Shown here: piece after piece, positions 1 through 5,277 of the stretch
How positions within the stretch are numbered: position 1 is the first letter of the stretch
Layout: each line of letters begins with the position of its first letter
NCBI GenBank assembly: GCA_947626445.1
Contig: CANQSC010000067.1
Location: forward strand, 1 to 5,277
Source of the DNA: an uncultured Bacilli bacterium
GTDB lineage: Bacteria; Bacillota_I; Bacilli_A; RF39; UBA660
Length of the DNA: 5,277 bases
Direction: 5' to 3'
Notes under the pieces: generated by a model
Seen by the model: the letters and a program-made list of their open reading frames with translations, nothing else
The model's database searches: none
Told to the model about the DNA's origin: nothing
Made by a program: the position numbers and the translations under genes

Positions 1-761
1 TACAACATAGTAAATATGGAAGTCATGCAAGTGTAAGAATTAATAATAATACAAATCATTTAACCGGATATGCAGCAAGACAAGAGCCAACAACAGGATA
101 TACAGGAACAAATGTACTTTGTAGTAATACTCCAGAAGCATGCAATGAATATGGAGGAGTATCCAAAGCAGGAGAAGATGGAACATATAATACAAATTAT
201 TTTAATAAAGCAAGTGTAGTAGCCAGTACAACAGGAAATTATAGTGGAATCTATGATATGAGTGGAGGAGCCTGGGAATTTGTGATGAGTGGAATGGATG
301 ATAATTCAACAGGAGATGGAAAAACAGGTAAATTATCATCAGGCCGTCATAATGTATATAACTCTGGATTTAAAGGAAAGTTAACATGTCCGTCTTGCAA
401 TGACAATGGAGTAGAAGTAAATCATGGTATTTCAGAAGTAACTGAAGGAATAGACTTACCAACAGACGAAAGATATTATGATAAATATGATTATAGTACA
501 AGTAATACAACCTATAGTCGAGGGTATTTAGGAGATGCAACAAAAGAAATGGGACCATTCCAAAGAGTGAATTATTTAACACAATCAAGGCAAGTTGGCA
601 GTTGGTATAATGATGAAGCTTGGCTTGTCCATTCGGGCAATCCGTGGGTCAAACGTGGTGGCGATTACACCAGTGGCACTGGTGCTGGCATGTTCAATTT
701 CGCTGACGCGTACGGCAGTACTGGCTTCTCCCACAGTTTCCGGCTCGTCCTAACTATTTAA
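1..761 (+). CDS. 3' part of an FGE/SUMF1-like (C-type-lectin fold) protein, probable surface or DGR target protein
   Basis: The reading frame is open from the left edge (first full codon at 3) to TAA at 759-761, giving 252 visible residues. The ATG at 258 is internal and is not a credible start. The motif GIYDMSGGAWEF (from base 246) matches the conserved G-x-Y-D-M-x-G-x-x-W-E-W block of formylglycine-generating-enzyme-like domains. The C-terminus has the family ending: PWVKRGGDY (from 642), then AGMFNF and SFRLVL. The catalytic cysteine pair of true FGE is not seen near the C-terminus, so sulfatase activation is unlikely. Visible cysteines are CSNTPEAC (near 120-150) and CPSC (near 388-399). 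Such domains often act as ligand-binding scaffolds on surface or phage proteins. The missing N-terminus would show whether a signal peptide or pilin-like anchor is present. Codons up to ~590 strongly favour GGA, ACA and GCA, unlike the genes to the right. Family assignment is fairly sure; surface location is inference. Confidence 0.75.
   Translation, partial: QHSKYGSHASVRINNNTNHLTGYAARQEPTTGYTGTNVLCSNTPEACNEYGGVSKAGEDGTYNTNYFNKASVVASTTGNYSGIYDMSGGAWEFVMSGMDDNSTGDGKTGKLSSGRHNVYNSGFKGKLTCPSCNDNGVEVNHGISEVTEGIDLPTDERYYDKYDYSTSNTTYSRGYLGDATKEMGPFQRVNYLTQSRQVGSWYNDEAWLVHSGNPWVKRGGDYTSGTGAGMFNFADAYGSTGFSHSFRLVLTI
601..755 (+). other. Candidate DGR variable region (VR) at the 3' end of the FGE-like gene
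   Basis: Within codons 654-740, 27 of 29 codons end in C or T (exceptions ATG at 690 and GCG at 708). GC is 49 of 87 bases and only 14 of 87 bases are A. The preceding 180 bases of the same gene are about one third GC and A-rich. In DGRs, adenines of a template repeat are replaced by any base during mutagenic reverse transcription. Template AAC/AAT codons therefore become NNC/NNT codons, the pattern seen here at A-D-A-Y-G-S-T-G-F-S-H. The position fits known DGR targets: the extreme C-terminus of a C-type-lectin/FGE-like fold, just before the invariant SFRLVL strand. The GC-rich bases 735-752 could belong to the initiation-of-mutagenic-homing segment. No template repeat, reverse transcriptase or accessory gene is visible, so this remains an inference. 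Confidence 0.55.
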
Positions 762-1045
762 ATTTTAAGAAGAAATTAAAAACTGGCATCTTTTTTGAGC
801 TTGTCAAGTCTAGTGTGTAAATTTTAAAAATACTTTAAAAATTTTTTAAATAAAATTTCAAAGAACATTTATAAAACCTTATTAGATTATACACTATCTT
901 TTCTTAAATTTGAGGAAGTGAGTATTATTTGATGAAGATTATATAAAAAGTATTAAATATGTCATATTAATATAAATAATGAATAACTATTTTTCTTTTT
1001 GTAATAATAAGTTTTTTTTAGGGAATATTACTAAGGGTGAAGTAT
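762..1045. other. AT-rich intergenic spacer, no gene supported
   Basis: This 284-base stretch between the FGE-like gene and Ku has stop codons in all frames and no RNA gene I recognise. It contains an imperfect A/T-only inverted repeat (819-828 against 834-844, followed by a few T), too weak to call a terminator. The Ku promoter should lie here. The best candidate is TTGATG (929-934) with TATTAA (951-956) at 16-base spacing, which is poor and would occur by chance in such DNA. The Ku ribosome site is at its right end. Confidence 0.6.
1033..1040 (+). promoter_or_regulatory. Ribosome binding site of the Ku gene, decides its start
   Basis: AAGGGTGA lies five bases before the ATG at 1046. The alternative GTG start at 1037 falls inside this purine-rich site and has nothing comparable upstream. 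The ATG start also gives the N-terminus MPNIHSNISFALVNIPV, which lines up with the usual short lead of bacterial Ku proteins. Confidence 0.6.
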
Positions 1046-1795
1046 ATGCCAAACATTCATAGTAATATTTCTTTTGCATTAGTAAATATTCCCGTAATAA
1101 TGAATCCTGTTATTAAGAATAATGATACTTCCTTTAATCAATTACATAAGAAGTGTGAAAATCGGATTCGTTATCTTAAGTATTGTCCTTATTGTAGAGA
1201 AAATTTAAAAGAAAATGATATTATTAAGGGTTATGAATTTGAAAAAGGTGAATATTTAACTTTTGATAAAAGCGAATTAAATAAATTAAAATTAGATAAT
1301 GAAAAGGAAATAGATGTAGTGTCTTTTGTTTTATTGAGTGATATTGATCCATGTTATTTTGAAAAGAGTTATTTATTAGAAACTGAACATAAGTCTAAAG
1401 CTTATTATTTATTTTGTGAAGCTTTAAAGAAAACTAAACGCGTTGCGTTAGCTAAAACCATAATAGGCACGAAATTTTATTATTGTATTTTAAGATTTAC
1501 CGAGTTTGGAATTATTTTGACTACTTTATATTTTGATGAAGAAGTAAAATTGCCTGATAAATTTACGATGGGTAAAACCAATCCTAAAGAATTAGAGCTT
1601 GCGGTTAGATTAATTGATTCATTAAAGGGAAAATTTGAGCCTGAAAAATATAAAGATGAATATAGTGAAAGAATTAAAAAAGCTATTGATGATAAATTAA
1701 ATGGTAAAACAATTAAAGCTAGTAGGAAAAAGCCTACTAGACAAGTTAATGATTTAATGAAAGCTTTAGAAAAAAGTTTAAAGGCTAAAAAATGA
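1046..1795 (+). CDS. ku: Ku protein, DNA double-strand-break end-binding factor of bacterial NHEJ
   Basis: The product is 249 residues from the ATG at 1046 (a GTG at 1037 would add three). Bacterial Ku forms a homodimeric ring that threads onto broken DNA ends and recruits the LigD-type ligase. Sequence landmarks of the family are visible in order: ISFALVNIPV near residues 8-17; TSFNQLH then a cysteine cluster (C37, C47, C50, with CPYC) as in many Firmicutes Ku proteins; IIKGYEFEKGEYL near 59-71; the conserved IDP at 100-102 with YFEKSYLLE; LYFDEEV near 161-167; LELAVRLIDSL near 183-193; and FEPEKYKDEY near 197-206. The C-terminus (LMKALEKSLKAKK) matches the short Lys-rich tail that follows the ring core. 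The length suits a minimal bacterial Ku without a long extension. Its TGA overlaps the ATG of the ligase gene, so translation of the two is probably coupled. This is a confident family assignment. Confidence 0.93.
   Translation: MPNIHSNISFALVNIPVIMNPVIKNNDTSFNQLHKKCENRIRYLKYCPYCRENLKENDIIKGYEFEKGEYLTFDKSELNKLKLDNEKEIDVVSFVLLSDIDPCYFEKSYLLETEHKSKAYYLFCEALKKTKRVALAKTIIGTKFYYCILRFTEFGIILTTLYFDEEVKLPDKFTMGKTNPKELELAVRLIDSLKGKFEPEKYKDEYSERIKKAIDDKLNGKTIKASRKKPTRQVNDLMKALEKSLKAKK
1780..1784 (+). promoter_or_regulatory. Ribosome binding site of the ligase gene, inside Ku
   Basis: AAAGG sits seven bases before the ATG at 1792, within the last codons of Ku. Together with the ATGA stop/start overlap it supports coupled translation and fixes the ligase start. 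Confidence 0.5.
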
Positions 1796-2676
1796 ATTTA
1801 TTTAATGAACGTAATTGGACTCCAATGTTGCTAGATGAAATTAAAAAACCATTTAATAATCCTAATTATTTATATGAAGTTAAATTTGATGGCATTAGAG
1901 CCCTTCTTTTTGCAAGTCCTAAAAAAGTTGTGATATATAATCGTCATGCTGTTGAAATAACTAATTTATATCCAGAACTTCAAGAAATTAAAAATCTTGT
2001 TAAAAAAAATACTATTTTTGATGGTGAAATAGTTTTAATGAAAGATGGTAAACCTTCATTTTTAAACTTACAGACTCGGGCTCATTTAAAAGATAAGAAA
2101 AAAATTAATTATTTAAGTGTTAAAGAACCAGTTGTTTTTATGGCTTTTGATCTTTTATATGAAGGTTGTAATTTAATTGATAAACCTTTGATTAAACGTA
2201 AAAAATTATTAAGTAAGTATCAAGAATCTCCTGTTTTCAATAAAGTTTTTTATATTATGAATGATGGTATTAAGTTATATAAAGAAGTTAAAAAGTTAAA
2301 ATTAGAAGGTATAGTTGCTAAAGAAATTAATAGTAAATATTTGATTAATACAAGATGTGATAATTGGATTAAGATAAAAAATTGGGTTGAAGAAAGATTT
2401 TTTATTGGAGGTTTTATTGAAAAAGAACAATTACCAACTATCTCTTTGATTTTAGGAGAGTTTAAAGATCATAAATTATATTATGTTGGTAAAGTTGTAA
2501 TGGCTAAAAAAAGAAGTTTATATTCTAAATTAAAGAAACAGAAAAATATTAAAAATCCTTTTATTGATTATTCTGAAGAAGCTAACTTTGTTAAGCCAAT
2601 TTATTCATGTGTTATTATGTATTTAGAAAGAACTAATAATAATCATTTAAGACAACCGATCTTTAAAGAAAATTAA
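1792..2676 (+). CDS. ligD: ATP-dependent DNA ligase, stand-alone LigD ligase domain (NHEJ)
   Basis: The 294-residue product seals double-strand breaks held by Ku. All nucleotidyltransferase motifs are present. Motif I is EVKFDGIR, with K31 as the expected adenylated lysine. The RHAVEITNLYPEL segment (51-63) follows. Motif III is FDGEIVL (76-82), motif IIIa is AFDLLY (118-123), motif IV is LEGIVAK (171-177) and motif V is NWIKIK (191-196). A C-terminal OB-fold begins near 200 and ends with a motif VI-like LRQPIFK (286-292). The start MNLFNERNWTPML resembles the W-x-P-M-L lead of LigD ligase domains. The length covers only the adenylation and OB domains. The primase-polymerase and phosphoesterase domains found in multidomain LigD proteins are absent, and neither is encoded elsewhere in the window. 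It overlaps Ku by four bases (ATGA). The family is certain; an NHEJ role follows from the Ku neighbour. The symbol follows the domain name, although the protein is not full-length LigD. Confidence 0.93.
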   Translation: MNLFNERNWTPMLLDEIKKPFNNPNYLYEVKFDGIRALLFASPKKVVIYNRHAVEITNLYPELQEIKNLVKKNTIFDGEIVLMKDGKPSFLNLQTRAHLKDKKKINYLSVKEPVVFMAFDLLYEGCNLIDKPLIKRKKLLSKYQESPVFNKVFYIMNDGIKLYKEVKKLKLEGIVAKEINSKYLINTRCDNWIKIKNWVEERFFIGGFIEKEQLPTISLILGEFKDHKLYYVGKVVMAKKRSLYSKLKKQKNIKNPFIDYSEEANFVKPIYSCVIMYLERTNNNHLRQPIFKEN

Positions 2677-2691
2677 TGAACATTTTCTTTA
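2664..2691 (+). terminator. Weak AT-rich hairpin at the end of the ligase gene
   Basis: TAAAGAAAAT (2664-2673) and ATTTTCTTTA (2682-2691) are perfect inverted repeats around an eight-base loop that contains the ligase stop codon. A run of six T follows at 2703-2708. The stem has only one G-C pair, so termination would be weak at best. The right arm overlaps the -35 box of the next promoter. Confidence 0.3.
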
Positions 2692-2716
2692 CATCTTCCT
2701 TATTTTTTGTTATGAT
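2688..2716 (+). promoter_or_regulatory. Sigma-A type promoter with extended -10 for the coiled-coil gene
   Basis: TTTACA (2688-2693) and TATGAT (2711-2716) are separated by exactly 17 bases, and a TG at 2708-2709 gives an extended -10 element (TG-n-TATGAT). Transcription would begin near 2722-2724, leaving a short leader of about 30 bases before the start codon. This makes the coiled-coil gene and its partner a unit independent of the NHEJ genes. Confidence 0.65.
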
Positions 2717-2740
2717 AATATCGAGTAAAAAGAATAAAGC

Positions 2741-2748
2741 GAGGTTGA
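2741..2748 (+). promoter_or_regulatory. Ribosome binding site of the coiled-coil gene
   Basis: GAGGTTGA lies six bases before the ATG at 2755 (GAGGT core eight to nine bases before) and is a good Shine-Dalgarno match, supporting that start codon. Confidence 0.6.
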
Positions 2749-2754
2749 TTTTAA

Positions 2755-4980
2755 ATGCAAAAGAAACTACAAAAATATATTGATTTATTAATTGAAATGG
2801 CTGGTAGTGAAAATAACTATGAAGCTATTAAAGAAGAATTAAATGAAGTTGATAAAGAAATAGAAGCTAAAAAAACCGAATTAAAAAATATTAAAAAATC
2901 AATGAAAGATGATAAATATTTAAAAGAAAATGACCGAATTATTGATGAAAATATTAAGATTGGTTTAGAAAATAAAAAACAAGTATATCAATATGAACTT
3001 GATAAAACACTTAAGCTAATTAATAAAGCTAGTATTGATGAAGAAGATAATCACCAAGCTTTAACAAGTGTAATAAGTCGTTTAAAATCACTTAATGCTT
3101 TATTAGATGTTTTACAAGATAAATTAAAAGTTGTCGTTAAAGATAAAGAACTAAGTTCTTTTTATGAAAATATGATTGAAGAAGTAACTAAAGAAGTTAG
3201 TGAATTAGAAAAGAAAAAAGAAATTCTTACTAAAGAATATGATAAAGTAAGAGAAAGATTAGAATATTATGGTAATAATCGTAGTGAGTTAGATAAAAAA
3301 ATGGAACATTTAAATATTCGTTTAGAAGATACTTTAGAGGCTTTATCTACTCCTAATTTTTATGTTGATGAATTTTTAAAGAAAAAAGATGAAAATATTG
3401 TTGATGAGTTAACTAGTGAATTAGAGGCTTTAGAAAATAATCGTTTAACTTTAATTACTGATCCAGCATATATTGGTAAAGAAGCTATTAAAATGTATAA
3501 TGAAGAAGATTATACATCATCACTTGCTAGTATTAAAGAATTAGTAACAATTGTTAAAGCTAAACCTTATATGAATGAAAGTAAAAAAAATTTAAATAAT
3601 TTATTAAAACAAGCTGAAGCTACTTTAGATGAATTTGCTAATAATATGGATAATAATACTTATTTAGGAGAAGATTCCAAAATAATTGAAAATCGAATAA
3701 GTTATTTAGAACATGAATTAGAAACAATTAATAATGAAATAACTAATATTAAAAATAGAGTAGTTGATATAGATAAAAATATTGTTATTAAGATATCTGA
3801 AGAATTAAGTAATACTGAAGATTTATATCATAAATTAAAAGAAGATTATGAAGAATATAAGAAAATTGTTTTAGTAGAAGATGATAGTATATCACCAAGA
3901 AAAAAAGCTAATTTATTATCTGCTTATAATCGTAAAAAAGAAGAGATGGATTTAGTATATAAAGTTTTTGAAAATTATCAAAATGAATTAGAAGAAACAG
4001 TTATGAACTCTCAAAAATTAGAGAATGTTGATTTAGTTTCTTTAGAAAAGAAAAAAGAAGAAATAACTGAAGAGATTGAAGAATTAAAGAAAGCTAAATC
4101 TAATAAGACTAAAGCTAAAGATGTTTTAAGAATGGAAAAAGATAAAGCTACTTTAAATCAATTATCTTTAGATGTTGATAACATTAAACATAGTCAAAAA
4201 TATGATAAAAGTGCTGATGAAATTTATAAAGAAATTGAAAGTTTATTCGGTGGAGAGTCTAAAGAGACTCCTACCGAAGAAGAAGCTCTAGTTTTAGATA
4301 AAAAAGATTTTGTTAATTTAGATGAATTTAAAATTGATGAAGAACAACTAGGTAAAGCTCTAGCTTATGATGCTAGTCCTATTGTAGATGAAGAAGTTGA
4401 GGAAAAACCTAGTGAAGAACCAATTATATTAGATAATGAACCTAGTGTATTAGAAACACCTGTCGTAGAACAACCTTTATTTAACGAAATAAAATCTGAT
4501 GTAATTGAATCACCTGTATTTAATGAAATTAAACCTGATGTTGTTGAGCCTATTTCTTTAGAGACTCAAGTAAATGAAGTAGTAGATAATACTTTTAAAC
4601 CTGATGAAAAAATCTTACAAACAGCTGATGCCAATTTAGAAGATACAAAAGTTTTTCCACCAAGAAATTCTGTAATTCCTAATGAAGAAAGATATAAAGT
4701 TATCAGTGTTGAAGAATTACCAACTAAAGAAAAAGAAGTGGAAGAACCACCTGCACCTTCAGTATTATTTGAGACTCCAGCTCCAACTGTTTTAAGTGAG
4801 CCATCTGCTCCTTCAGTGTTAAGTGAACCTGTTGAAGCTTTAGAAGAACCTGTTCCTGTTTTAGAAACTGTTCCAGAAAGTTTAACAAGTGAACCTGTTT
4901 TAGAAAATAGTAATAACAATAATAACGATTATATTAGCTTTAACGATATATTAAATGGAGATGGATATAATGGGAATTAA
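2755..4980 (+). CDS. Large cytoplasmic coiled-coil protein with acidic, proline-rich repeat tail, function unknown
   Basis: I do not recognise this 741-residue protein as a named family. Residues 1 to about 497 are almost continuous charged helix, rich in Glu, Lys, Leu, Ile and Asn and with very few prolines, and heptad-like spacing suggests several long coiled coils. A break around 230-275 (TDPAYIGKEAIKMY to KPYMNESKK) may be a small ordered insert. From about 500 the composition changes to an acidic, Pro/Val/Glu-rich, probably disordered tail. This tail contains a 13-residue tandem pair (574-599, core FNEIK-x-DV) and three short PSVL/PTVL-x-E units (about 666-692). The end is an Asn-rich linker (NSNNNNNDY) and a short ISFNDILNG segment that could be a docking peptide. 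No signal peptide or membrane segment is seen, and no Walker A motif, so it is not an SMC ATPase. It has its own promoter and overlaps the small gene downstream. A scaffold or cytoskeleton-like role is possible but is only inference. Confidence 0.85.
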   Translation: MQKKLQKYIDLLIEMAGSENNYEAIKEELNEVDKEIEAKKTELKNIKKSMKDDKYLKENDRIIDENIKIGLENKKQVYQYELDKTLKLINKASIDEEDNHQALTSVISRLKSLNALLDVLQDKLKVVVKDKELSSFYENMIEEVTKEVSELEKKKEILTKEYDKVRERLEYYGNNRSELDKKMEHLNIRLEDTLEALSTPNFYVDEFLKKKDENIVDELTSELEALENNRLTLITDPAYIGKEAIKMYNEEDYTSSLASIKELVTIVKAKPYMNESKKNLNNLLKQAEATLDEFANNMDNNTYLGEDSKIIENRISYLEHELETINNEITNIKNRVVDIDKNIVIKISEELSNTEDLYHKLKEDYEEYKKIVLVEDDSISPRKKANLLSAYNRKKEEMDLVYKVFENYQNELEETVMNSQKLENVDLVSLEKKKEEITEEIEELKKAKSNKTKAKDVLRMEKDKATLNQLSLDVDNIKHSQKYDKSADEIYKEIESLFGGESKETPTEEEALVLDKKDFVNLDEFKIDEEQLGKALAYDASPIVDEEVEEKPSEEPIILDNEPSVLETPVVEQPLFNEIKSDVIESPVFNEIKPDVVEPISLETQVNEVVDNTFKPDEKILQTADANLEDTKVFPPRNSVIPNEERYKVISVEELPTKEKEVEEPPAPSVLFETPAPTVLSEPSAPSVLSEPVEALEEPVPVLETVPESLTSEPVLENSNNNNNDYISFNDILNGDGYNGN
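4474..4551 (+). repeat. Tandem 39-base (13-residue) repeat pair in the coiled-coil protein tail
   Basis: The two adjacent units encode PLFNEIKSDVIES (4474-4512) and PVFNEIKPDVVEP (4513-4551). They agree at 30 of 39 bases and most differences are synonymous or conservative, which suggests an old in-frame duplication kept at protein level. Confidence 0.7.
4750..4830 (+). repeat. Degenerate 8-9 residue Pro/Ser/Val/Leu repeats in the tail
   Basis: Three successive units read PAPSVLFET, PAPTVLSE and PSAPSVLSE, followed by related EPVPVLE and SEPVLE segments. This is a low-complexity acidic proline-rich linker of the kind that spaces a binding motif away from a coiled-coil body. Confidence 0.6.
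4957..4960 (+). promoter_or_regulatory. Ribosome binding site of the small downstream gene
   Basis: GGAG lies nine bases before the ATG at 4970, inside the end of the coiled-coil gene. The earlier ATGs at 4955 and 4961 have no comparable site in front, so 4970 is the preferred start. Confidence 0.45.
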
Positions 4981-5206
4981 GAATAATACAATTATTACTT
5001 TAGAAAATAATTTACAATATGTAGTATTAAGTGAAACAGTTTATGAAAATAATAAATATTTTCTAATGATGGGAATGAAAAATAATGAAGTTGTATCTAA
5101 TGATGTTGCTATTTTTAAAGAAGAAATTGAGGGATTAGATACATATATAGTTAAAGTTACTGATTCTAATTTAATGGCTACTTTAACAAATTTATTAAAA
5201 GATTAA
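4970..5206 (+). CDS. Small protein overlapping the coiled-coil gene, possibly DUF1292-like
   Basis: The product is 78 residues from the ATG at 4970 (MGIKNNTIITLEN); starting at 4955 would make it 83. It overlaps the coiled-coil gene by 11 bases in another frame, so the two are probably translated together from the promoter before 2755. The pattern is beta-rich: a short strand (TIITLENN), then LQYVVLSETVYENNKYFLMMGM, then a VAIFKEEIEG strand, ending in a helix (SNLMATLTNLLKD). This order faintly resembles the DUF1292 (YrzB-type) small proteins of Firmicutes, which lack a known function, but the match is by eye and weak. No membrane segment, signal peptide or catalytic motif is seen. The conserved-looking coupling suggests a partner or regulator of the coiled-coil protein; this is inference. 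Confidence 0.75.
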   Translation: MGIKNNTIITLENNLQYVVLSETVYENNKYFLMMGMKNNEVVSNDVAIFKEEIEGLDTYIVKVTDSNLMATLTNLLKD

Positions 5207-5214
5207 ATTAAATT

Positions 5215-5272
5215 GAAAGTTCCCGAAAATTAAGAATTTAAAAATTTTAGAAGAAAGTTCCCAAAAAATAAA
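5215..5272. repeat. Two copies of GAAAGTTCCC spaced 38 bases apart
   Basis: GAAAGTTCCC occurs at 5215-5224 and 5253-5262. Each copy is followed by N-AAAA-N-TAA, so similarity extends to about 19 bases with two mismatches. The word does not occur elsewhere in the window on this strand. It lies just after the small gene and runs to the window edge, so it could be the start of a tandem array or a pair of protein-binding sites. No gene is visible in 5207-5277. Confidence 0.45.
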
Positions 5273-5277
5273 GGAAA

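Noticed and set aside
370..588. 72-codon open frame on the minus strand inside the FGE-like gene
   Set aside because: It lies fully opposite a recognised coding frame, its Leu/His-rich product has no family features, and it is a shadow of the A-rich codons on the + strand.
759..830. Direct repeat TAAATTTTAA at 759 and 818, possible attachment site
   Set aside because: Low-complexity A/T word in very AT-rich DNA, with no integrase nearby.
819..847. Inverted repeat after the FGE-like gene as a terminator or DGR-type hairpin
   Set aside because: The arms are A/T only and imperfect. DGR hairpins and intrinsic terminators normally have GC-rich stems.
824..891. Minus-strand mini-gene (14 codons, 824-868) with an AAGG site and a TATAAT, resembling a small hydrophobic toxin peptide
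   Set aside because: Transcription from that TATAAT (886-891) would start at about the ribosome site itself (877-880), no -35 box is present, and short Phe/Leu/Lys frames are common by chance in such AT-rich DNA.
929..956. Promoter for Ku (TTGATG, 16 bases, TATTAA)
   Set aside because: Both boxes are poor matches and similar pairs can be found many times in this spacer.
4566..4919. 117-codon open frame on the minus strand inside the coiled-coil gene tail
   Set aside because: It mirrors the proline/glutamate repeats of the real gene. The Ser/Gly/Thr-rich product is what reverse reading of that repeat gives.
5215..5277. CRISPR array beginning at the right edge
   Set aside because: The conserved unit is only 10 to 19 bases and imperfect, with a low-complexity A/T interval; CRISPR repeats are longer and exact.

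Overview
The window is a chromosomal segment of a very AT-rich, low-GC Gram-positive bacterium. A/T-ending codons, AAGG/GAGG-type ribosome sites and an extended -10 promoter suggest a Bacilli-class organism (Firmicutes, or a Tenericutes-like gut lineage). Tryptophan is written TGG and TGA ends the Ku gene, so the standard bacterial code applies, not the Mycoplasma code. All recognised genes lie on the + strand. The taxonomic placement is inference; no rRNA or other marker gene is present.

Region 1 (1-761) is the 3' part of a gene whose start lies outside the window. It ends in a formylglycine-generating-enzyme-like (FGE/SUMF1, C-type-lectin-like) domain. The last ~150 bases switch abruptly from A-rich DNA to roughly 56-58% GC, are poor in adenine, and consist almost entirely of codons ending in C or T. 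This is what the variable region of a diversity-generating retroelement (DGR) target looks like. No template repeat or reverse transcriptase is in the window.

Region 2 (762-1045) is an AT-rich spacer with no gene I can support. Region 3 (1046-2676) is a compact two-gene non-homologous end-joining (NHEJ) operon. It holds a Ku end-binding protein and a stand-alone ATP-dependent DNA ligase of the LigD ligase-domain type, coupled by a 4-base ATGA overlap. The ligase has no polymerase/primase or phosphoesterase domain, so this would be a minimal bind-and-seal system.

Region 4 (2677-5206) starts with a good sigma-A promoter. It carries a 741-residue cytoplasmic coiled-coil protein with an acidic, proline-rich, repeat-containing tail, followed by an overlapping small protein that faintly resembles the DUF1292 family. 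The two are probably co-expressed; neither function is known from the sequence. The right edge (5207-5277) carries two copies of a 10-base word, 38 bases apart, which may be the beginning of a repeat array or an operator pair.
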